A DNA stretch of 64,000 nt from Pseudoscleropodium purum (Eukaryota; Streptophyta; Bryopsida; Hypnales; Brachytheciaceae), in the NCBI GenBank assembly GCA_963969395.1, contig OZ017797.1, positions 12,710,001 to 12,774,000 on the forward strand, read 5' to 3'. The notes under the pieces are model-generated. The model did no database searches, had not been told where the DNA came from, and saw only the letters and a program-made list of their open reading frames with translations. Shown in pieces: positions 55,564 to 64,000 of the stretch. How positions within the stretch are numbered: position 1 is the first letter of the stretch; every line of letters starts with the position of its first letter. The position numbers were made by a program, and so were the translations under genes.

Positions 55564-55912
55564 ATAATAATAAGATATAAGATATACTAGAGTAAAGTTC
55601 ACTACCCAACTATAGAAGAGAGACATTGAAAGAGATGCTCAATAGCCTCTATCAACTCAATTGTATCTAATTCACCCATAGAACTACATTGTGTATTGTA
55701 GACTTTAAGTTGTTCTTTCTATCTCTTTATATATAACATAAAATACAGAAAGACTTACATAGGTATAATATGCACTTATTAGTGGTATAGTCTACATCCT
55801 ATGGTGATTTAGCTACCAATTATCCATGGTATTCTAGCTACAAATGTTCTATAGTGCATTAGCTAACCTCAAAGTTCATAGATTTTTGGTATAAAATAAT
55901 TCTATTCCAACA
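55560..55912 (-). repeat. 3' LTR of the gag-only retroelement
   Basis: Matches 57847-58036 at both ends, including ACTATAGAAGAGAGACATTGA-like sequence and the ATTCTATTCC end, with extra central sequence that the other LTR lacks. Confidence 0.65.
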
Positions 55913-56874
55913 CGCCTACATAGCTAAGCACTAATAGTCCATTCCACATTGTGCACACCAAGTCATGAACTCCCTTTCTTTTAATAAGTGGTTTCTTTAA
56001 GTTAATATTCTTCAAATCTCACCAACTTCTTGATTCAAGTTATTTGATGTAGTGTGAATTTGCTCTTGCAAAGTTCTAATTTTGATTTTGTTCCTTAGAT
56101 CACTTGTCAAAAACAAATCCAAGGATTTTTCTTGAGTCCAAAAATCCAAAGATTTTGTCCTAGTAGTGTAAAATCCAATGACTTACATCTTTAGTAAATG
56201 AAAAATCCAATGACTCTCATGCTCTATTATACAATCCAATAGTTTTTTGTATTAATATAAAGTTCAATGACTTTTATTCATGCATTATGAGTCCAATGAT
56301 TTACATACATAAAATGTAAAATCCAATGACTTTGTTTCACTAGAAATTCATCTTGTAATCATTCAAATATTTCAAGCATTCTCCTAATTGATGCAAAAAA
56401 TAATATCACCAAATCACATCAACAAACCTATGATCATAAGATAAGTTATCTTACTCAATCTCTTAACATGGCAAATTCAAAATATAGGGCTTTCTTACTT
56501 TTTTTCTTTTGAAATGGTTTGTTATTTGTAACTTCCTTGATTCTTTTCTTGGATGGCTTATCCTTCTCTCTATCATTACCCAAATTAGAATCATGTGATC
56601 TTTTCCCACTAGAAGGAGGCCGTGTTTAATTGGATGTTCTTGCATCAAAGTTGATGAATTTTTTTGTGCATCCAATGTAACATCTTCATGTGTTTATCTC
56701 TACAATTATGTCCAATGTAACATTTTCTAGTGTCCATTCAAATTGCTTATCTTTGATAATTGTCTTGATTCTTTCTTTGATGGTTTAATTGTCTTTCTCT
56801 CCATTACTAATACAATTAGGATTATCTTAAAAATCTTCTTCATCATCATTGCTCTTGACTATTTTCTTATCTTC

Positions 56875-56918
56875 ACACTTCTTAACTTTGTGGCCAAGTT
56901 TCCACAATTAATGCACTT
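56875..56918 (-). pseudogene. frameshifted CCHC zinc knuckle of gag
   Basis: On the minus strand KCINCG in one frame is followed, after a frame change, by GHKVKKC in another, together reading as the CX2CX4HX4C nucleic-acid-binding knuckle of copia gag. A single indel between the two halves explains the break. Confidence 0.65.
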
Positions 56919-57846
56919 ACCTTTGAAATTAGATCTCCCTTTTCTAACCACAAAAGCTTTACGATTGTGTCATTGGCTTTATCACCATTTTCATCCTCAA
57001 TCATTTGTTCTTCTTGAAGGATCTTACCATTGAGCACATGCAATGATAGTTTTTGTTCATTGTCATTAATACTTGTAAAACTTTTCCATGAACTGGGTAG
57101 GATATTTAGAAGGGCATTAATCTTATCTCCTTCTCAAGAACAACTCCTATTCCAACTAAACAGTCAATCAAGTATTTGAATTTAGCAACAATTTTAATAT
57201 TCTATCATCATTCTTAATTGAGTTTATAGGACCCAAACTCTCATTGTAAAATTTTCTTTGTATTTTGACCCTCCATTGAATAAATGAAATTGAACTCCTC
57301 CCATGTTTCTTTAGAAGTCTTTTAATTTTTGCTCTTCGTTGAAGTGGTTCATCTTTGAGATAAAAAAACAATTGTTGAAAAAAACATAAAAATCACATTC
57401 CATCTATTTGCTAGATTTTTATTAAAAGAAACAATATTATTAGCACCATCATTGGTATCTTCATTGTTGCCACTAACTTTTCCATTCCTCCATCTTGGAT
57501 AATTTTTAGTGTATTCATAGTGGAATCCCACCTAGTTGATTTTGGAACCTTCCTAGTCACCAATTTCCAATATCCTCCTCTTTTCAAAAGATTAGACATC
57601 ATAAGCTTCTATGTGTGGAAATTTTCACTACCAAATATATCTATGATTAGGACTAGCCATTATTGCATCAAATACAATGGATCAACAATTTGATTAGTAA
57701 TAATATACAAAAAATCTTTGAGAGTTGAGGAATAAAAAGGTCAAAGCAATGGATACCACATGCAATCAAATAAACTAACCTTGCTCAATCTTAATTGTAA
57801 TTTCAAATTGACTCCACTCAAAACTAATAACTTCTCTTTGATACCA

Positions 57847-58036
57847 TGTTAAACTATAAGAAGACATAAAAGATGTGAGAGTATAACTTATGATTCAACC
57901 ATAGAAGAAAGATATTGAGAGAAATGCCTAATTAAATTGTATCTACTTCATCCACCTCGCTACATTTTATACTACGATGCATTAACTAAATCATAGACTT
58001 TCAGTGAATAAAATTATTGTAAAGTGATTCTATTCT
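57847..58036 (-). repeat. 5' LTR of the gag-only retroelement
   Basis: Adjacent to the primer-binding site; aligned by eye to the LTR at 55560-55912 but missing its central part, so it carries an internal deletion. Confidence 0.6.
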
Positions 58037-58039
58037 AGA

Positions 58040-61000
58040 AAAAAGTAAATATTGGTTGCCAGGATGTAGGTTGTGTGAACATGAGAGCCTGCAGTTGATT
58101 CTAGGTACATTTATAGCAAGACCTTTGAACATCATAGTTGACTTATATTATATTTGGAATTGTCATGGAAGGTCTACAGGTCTAAAATTCTTAAAAAACA
58201 CATTCAAAATACATTAATAAAGGAATACTCTATACATAATAAATTGATGCAATTTACAATTACAAAATTGAACAAAATAATTACAATAGGTAGTAAAACA
58301 CAAAGTAGCACAAAAATGTTTTCCAATTTCAGACACTTGCAGTAGCTGGAAAGTAGGGCACACTCCAACTATTTTCTATTTCATGCACGGATTACATGAC
58401 TGAGTTGATATTTACAAGAACAACTTTGATGTTGGCATCAATATGTGGCAAATTATGTATTTTATAGGGCAATCATTGAGGGAGAGAAAATTCTGAAAAA
58501 ACAAACCAACAGCTGATGAGGAGGCAAAGTCCGACAAGGAATGCTTGTTCTTTTCATAGAATTCTCGACAATGAAGAGATTTCCTGACATAAATGCCCAT
58601 CAAAAAATGGATGAAGTATATAATATCAATGAATGAAAACTCTGTAATCATTGATTATGCAAATTTCACAAGTCAAGAGGAGATTATGGGAAATAATCTA
58701 TTCACCTTTTGAACAAGACATTTCTTAGTGTGGGCTTATGGTCACATAAAGGATTTGTGAAATCACTAACTTGGTGGACTTGCTAGTATTCTATCTCCAC
58801 TAATTTTTTTCTTTTAAATGCAATAGTCCCTTTGTTACTTTGAACTATATGCAATTGACACCTCAGAACTTTAGAAATATATGCCCCTCACTATACAATT
58901 GACTAAGTTGAATATAACATTCAATAGCATGTACTATCACTATCACTACCTTGGCTCTATATTAGGTAGTGAGGAATATTCTACACCCATCTGAGTAGCT
59001 AAGTAGGTAGGTGGAGGCTCAATGTGATGAGTAAGGTGTACAAAGGTTAGGTAGTGGGTAGGAAGACTACTATTGTAAATCTTATGAAGTAACTAGACGC
59101 CCAAGCTTTCCCAATTACATACCCTCTATTATTATAATTCTAAGAGGGAAGTTAACTCCTAAGTGCTTTTGGTGACTAAAATTTGAAGCACGAGATCTAA
59201 AGTTATGATCTTTGATGTTCCATGGTGAATTATCCTTCAATTTTGTAAGGTTAGCCACTTTCTAAGTAGGTATGATACTATTTTCAATAGTCACTAGCTT
59301 TCTATGCATAGATCAACCAAATGGTTGAGATATGATGCATCAAAGATTAATTTTTGCCTAAGTCCTAATTTTGGCCCAAAAAGATGGGGTGCTTAGGGGT
59401 TATTTCTAGTCTAAAAGACCGGTGTGAATGAATTGAAGAGTACATTGGAAATGCTATTCAACTATCTAAGCCTTATAGACCTACTATAGATGACAAATTT
59501 CATTCTTTCGTAATAATACCATGGTCTTGGTATAGAATATTTTCATTTCAAAAACTCTTTATATTTGCCCTTTACACCATCTCATATTACAAAAGGATAC
59601 AATACAAAAATCATAATATGGAGTTTATGACAATTCTTTATGAAAATGATATTGTTTTTGATGACATTGTACAATAAAAAGATTAAAAACTACAAATGTA
59701 TTGTAGTGGGGTGGCCTCAAGAGCAATGAGCTTGGTGAATGGTAACATATTACATAACTCCAAAACTTGTCACTAGTGAAAAATGGCATCTTTGCTACCA
59801 ATGATTTTGAGCAAAACTATTTACAAGTGTTCACAAATATATCTATATTTAGCAAAATTTATACCCCCTCCCAAAACATCAATTTTTTGTGATGAATATA
59901 GTCATCTCAAATTTGAATTTGTTTGCATATTTTGCTCTAATTTTAGCAACTTGAGTTGATTATAAAAACCACATTTGGAACCTTTAATCTATATATCTTG
60001 GCTTGCTTGCTTCTATAAAGTTTAGCCCCTTGACAAACTAATGAAATTGACATGTTAACTAGTACATCACTACAATATCCAAAAAATTAGCACTTTAGAT
60101 CCAATGACACATATGAAAGTAGTCTTTAAAGTGTTTGTAATTGAAATGGTCAAGAATTTATTAAGAATTTAATGTTAGCTTAGGTGATAGTGGAAGTGGG
60201 TGATTGCAAAAAACATTTGTACTATTTCAAGTCACATATTTTAGACAATTAAGTTTCTTGCCATAGCTTTTGTGTATTAATTTCAAAGACTCAAAATTTC
60301 AAAATAGATGACATAATCATGTTTATTTACATCCAAGGAAAAGAAATTTACTACTTACTAAATACTGCCAAGTAGATGTCACACTTGTCAATTTGTTTTT
60401 ATTTAGTTCCAAATATAAATTTGGATTTGAAAATTGAGATTTGAGGTCATCTTCTAGGATTACATAGACTATCAAAGAGTTTCTTACAAATAACAAAATA
60501 TTTGTCTTGCCTATGTGTTTAAAGTGTTTTTGCTTTGTATAAAATTAAAAGATTACTAAATTCAATTTTCTTTAGAAGTAAGTATTTGAGTAGAAGCCCC
60601 TTTAAGTTGGAATCAATTTTTTTAGAATTAACAACATTATAATTTGTCTTTTCTTGAAGTTTTGCATAAATTTATTTTTGTCCATAATTTTAGTAGATTT
60701 TTTTTCATCTTGAATTTTTGAAACTACACTATTTATAGTGATTCATTACTTTTAAATATTCTTTCAAAAAGCTTCTAGTACTCTCACTTCTATCCTACAT
60801 GCAATGAAAGTCAATAGGCTTTTTGCAACTACTATGTTCACTTAATATTTACATTCAAAAATGTCATAAAGAAGTCCAATCTTTAAAACCAAATTGCATG
60901 TAGAATATAAATACATGATTGTTTTAAAAGATTGAATATAATTGTCAAATAATAATTGATGAAAGATGTTTCTAAATGGGGTTTTGGGTACTTGAAAGTG

Positions 61001-61194
61001 TTTATTTAATGTTTGGTGCGGCCCTTCATAGAGGATTCAACATATTTGGAGCCTAGATCCTCGTAATATAGGTAAAAAAACATTTTTATGCTACCTTATG
61101 AATATTGTACCAAAATGTACCAAGAAGAAGAAGAGAGAAAGAAATATTAATAGAGTTTATATCTATTTTTGTTATATATATACATATTTGTAGT
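58040..61194. other. AT-rich DNA, nothing recognised
   Basis: No gene or repeat family I can support. Frames such as 58154-58345 and 58412-58651 look random. Confidence 0.4.
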
Positions 61195-61410
61195 CACTAT
61201 AAGAATCCCATGTTTTAGGTGACAAATCCTAATTTTTTGAAATGGATTTTAAGTGACATCTAATGTAGCAAATCTATGTTTTTATGTCAATATTGATGTT
61301 ATGTTGGACATTTTGTTGACATAAAAACATGGATTTGTTAAATTGAACGTCACCTAAAATCCATTTAAAAAAATTAGGCTTGTCACGTAAAACGTAGGTT
61401 TCTTATAGTG
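61195..61410. mobile_element. foldback CACTA-type MITE (hairpin)
   Basis: 216 bp from CACTATAAGAATCCCATG to ACGTAGGTTTCTTATAGTG. The two halves are reverse complements along most of their length (ATTTTAGGTGAC with GTCACCTAAAAT; GTTTTTATGTCAA with TTGACATAAAAAC), so a transcript would form a long hairpin. No clean target duplication is seen. Confidence 0.85.
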
Positions 61411-61649
61411 AATAGGACTTAACATTCTTAAACAATCAAAGAGACTCCTATTCAAACTTAGAAATTGTTAAGATATTTAGAAGATTGTGCTTTCAAAAAG
61501 ATGAAATGGTTACATTTCCTTAACTCATAATAAAGATCATTCTCTTTTTGATCCTATATTCTTCAATATAGTGTTAATAGATCCCATCCTTGACTAATTT
61601 AGAATGTTAAGGAGTTTTCAATGTTTTTTAAATCAAATTCTAAACATGT

Positions 61650-63122
61650 CACTATAAGAAATCCGTGTTTTTTGTAACAAGTAGAAAATCATAGTAAATA
61701 TGTCAATTTGGATGTCAACCATGTTAACAAGGATGTCTAAGAAAATCCGTCAAGTTGGACATGTAAAAAAACATGAAAAATTTAAAAAAAACATTGTCTA
61801 ATTTCAAGGAAATTTTGAAAGATGTCACAAAAAACATGGTCTTTGAAGGCCATAAAAAGTTGCCATGTGACTGCCACTTGAACTCCACGTCAACACAAAC
61901 AAGGCGGGCAATGACACATCACCATTTTTTTCATCTGGGCTTTTGCTAACGTCATCAACTCATTGGGTCTTGGGTCTTGTCAATTTGGACATCTATTGTA
62001 ACATGCAAATGTTTTTTCAGATGTCAATAGTGACATGACAATCATTTATTTGAAAATCATGTAGCATCTACCATATATTATGGTATGTCTACAAAGATAT
62101 GAAAACATCACGAACAACATTTTCTTGGACATGCTTAATGAATATGTCTCAATTTTTTGAAACATCAACTTAGACATCGAAATGTTTTTTAAGACATCAA
62201 TTTAGATGTCTAGACATTTTGTAACATCAACTTAAACATATACATACTATACATAATAGGCCCTACAAAATACAACATATACAATATACCATATATTACA
62301 CAACATACACAATACATTGTATACCATGCATAATATATATGCAATACACAATATATCATATTTGGCTTGAAAAGCCAATTGTAATGAATATATTGATATG
62401 AAAAAACAAGGCTATTTATACAAGTGGGTGGTAGAAGACAAGACAAACCATATGAGATATATAGAACTTTGGAGTTGTATAGAAAATACAATTTCAGACA
62501 TGAGCATCCTCATGAACACAACTTTGTCTTAATTGATGTCTAAAAAAACATTTGGACATCTTAATTAACATCTTGGTTAATGTCTCAAAAAACATCTTGA
62601 TGTTTCAGCTAATGTTTTAGTTGACATTTAAGGAAACATCTTAACATCTCAATTGATGTTTTTGTTGACGTCAAATTTTTTTTTAATTCTTAGATAGTGT
62701 CAAAGTATGCTGACGTCATCCTCTTTGGATGCCACGGCAACTGTCATTTTTTTCTAAATTTGCAAAAAACTACCATATGGCTATCCTTTCCTTGTTTTTT
62801 TCAACTTTGGTTAGTATTTTACCTTAGCCCCTAGTAACTTCTACATACTTATCCATAGTCAAACTATAAACCTTTGTTGACATGGCACCATCACATTTTT
62901 TTTAGAGGCCTCAAAAAACATGTTGACATTTCTTTGGATGTTTAACTTAACATACTTGTTTTTCCTAGCATAACATTGTTTTCAATTGACATGCACATGT
63001 TCACTGTAATGTCCACTCCAATTCTGCCACCCATTGCTTTTCAATCTTCAACATCCTCTTGTTTGCAAAAACATGTTGCATTTAAAGTCTCATGTAACAA
63101 AAAACGTGGATTTCTTATAGTG
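61650..63122. mobile_element. non-autonomous CACTA-type element D2
   Basis: 1473 bp. Terminal inverted repeats: left CACTATAAGAAATCCGTG, right CACGT-containing end TGGATTTCTTATAGTG, about 30 bp with few mismatches. The flanks show a 4-bp ATGT direct repeat rather than the usual 3 bp. Subterminal regions carry many GATGTC/GACATC and AAAAACAT motifs in both orientations, like transposase-binding repeats of CACTA elements, plus the minisatellite at 62230-62360. No transposase was seen. Confidence 0.8.
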
Positions 63123-63354
63123 ATGTGTCATCAATCAAGTTGAAACTTAGTCCATAGTTAAATCAATAATAACTTTTGCAAAAGTGACCAAATAAGCCGT
63201 AGAATGTGAAGATCCAATGATTTTACATATAATGCTTGTATTTTTAAAAGAGTTGGACTCATTTGCTTGTGTTTATAAGCTCATTACAAAGATAAGTTCC
63301 CCATTTCTTGAATCCAAAAGTCATCTCATGTCATCTATTTTTATAGTGACTAGT

Positions 63355-63562
63355 GTGTCCTATGCTAAAATAATTTAATTTAATTTATTTTTAAATAATA
63401 AAAACTTCAAAATTCAATAACTTTCACATTGTAGGTTCAAATATCATGAAACAAAGATTGTGCGAACCTCCTTGCAAAGAGTTTTCTACGCTATGAAGAA
63501 CACGATTGAGGGACTTACGGTCCATGAGATCCTATTGTAATAAACAAAATAAACAATCTAAC
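63355..63562. repeat. repeat R1, copy 2
   Basis: Homologous to 45902-46089, ending AAATAAACAATCTAAC directly before the TTAA of a family B element. Confidence 0.75.
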
Positions 63563-63785
63563 TTAATCCTTAAGCGACGAAGAAGTGACCTTGGAAATCA
63601 TCCCTTTTCATTATTGTGTGAATCATTGGATTAAAATATTACAAAAGTACTCATTGGAAGTCAAGCTAATGTAGAAGACCTTCCCTTTTCTCATAAAATT
63701 TGGAAGATTAATAATTGCACTTTTGTCCTATACAACAAGATTCTCTATTGACGAAAAAATGGCTACTACATTGTTCCCGGATTAA
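63563..63785 (-). mobile_element. TTAA-flanked element, family B, copy inside R1
   Basis: 223 bp with TTAA at both ends, reverse-oriented relative to 34103-34331 (left TTAATCCTTAAGCGACG). It is followed by TTAAGGTATGGA, the same sequence that follows the family C element at 47024. Confidence 0.8.
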
Positions 63786-63902
63786 GGTATGGACTAGTGT
63801 GCCTTATGTCATTGCTACAATAAAAATAAAAGTAGAAACTTGCTCCCTTGGTTGTTGTGTACTTTTTCCTCTATCAATGGATTTGGTTCTTATGTTTCAT
63901 AA

Positions 63903-64000
63903 AATAAAATAAAAGTAGAAGTAATTTTTTAATTTTTTAATTTTTAAAAACTTAGAAATTGAATAACTTTTATGCCGTAAGTCTAAACACTATGAAACAA
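63903..64000. repeat. repeat R1, start of a third copy cut by the window edge
   Basis: TAATTTTTAAAAACTTAGAAATTGAATAACTTTTATGCCGTAAG resembles the beginning of R1 at 63385-63435; the rest lies outside the window. Confidence 0.55.

Larger units (their letters stand above)
55560..58036 (-). mobile_element. gag-only copia-like LTR retroelement, degenerate
   Basis: Read on the minus strand: 5' LTR about 58036-57847, primer-binding site 57846-57831 (TGGTATCAAAGAGAAG, like the copia iMet-tRNA site), gag remnants about 57620-56875, and 3' LTR about 55912-55560 starting TGTTGGAATAG. The 5' LTR is shorter than the 3' LTR. Gag remnants include LVGIGVVLEKE and VLNGKILQEEQ blocks and a zinc knuckle. Gag is broken by frameshifts and stops. 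No protease, integrase or reverse transcriptase sequence was seen in the internal region of about 1.9 kb. Confidence 0.7.

Overview
The window is nuclear DNA of a green plant. Four multi-exon protein genes with short GT-AG introns sit in AT-rich, repeat-laden DNA. The mix suggests a non-seed land plant, perhaps a bryophyte: a SAC1-type SLC13/TrkA-C anion transporter (a kind known from green algae and, as far as I recall, early land plants), a bulb-lectin receptor kinase, and plant serine palmitoyltransferase LCB2. The species is inference; no sequence search was possible. No rRNA, tRNA or CRISPR array was seen.

Layout: (1) 1.4-9.1 kb, plus strand: a 12-exon SLC13/TrkA-C transporter (943 aa reconstructed) whose exons are as AT-rich as its introns; intron 3 holds an inverted pair of TTAA-flanked elements. 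(2) 8.4-11.7 kb: the transporter's 3' end and downstream DNA, present again at 17.8-21.9 kb as a decayed direct duplicate. (3) 12.4-15.1 kb, plus strand, between the two copies: a two-exon bulb-lectin receptor kinase (854 aa) with much more GC-rich exons. (4) 26.2-30.2 kb, plus strand: LCB2, 11 exons, 504 aa, with the PLP lysine. (5) 36.3-42.4 kb, plus strand: an unrecognised coiled-coil/low-complexity protein (13 exons, about 1187 aa). (6) 43.9-45.3 kb, minus strand: a small plant protein beginning MGSLMAGWD (4 exons, 124 aa). A possible extra minus-strand gene lies at 42.6-43.2 kb. (7) 45.8-64 kb: almost entirely repeats, including CACTA-type elements, a gag-only copia-like LTR element, TTAA-flanked elements, minisatellites and one orphan GC-rich island with promoter-like motifs.

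The most unusual signal is a set of three non-autonomous element families (about 226, 229 and 935 bp), nine copies or fragments in 64 kb. They have different interiors but share termini of the form TTAA-CCCYTAAA, and the intact ends carry TTAA, the piggyBac hallmark. Members of two families occupy the same TTAA in two copies of one host repeat. The 8.4/17.8 kb duplication supplies empty sites that confirm several insertions.

Exon boundaries were derived by hand from splice signals, phase continuity and protein-family patterns. All assembled frames close exactly, but none is supported by transcripts here.
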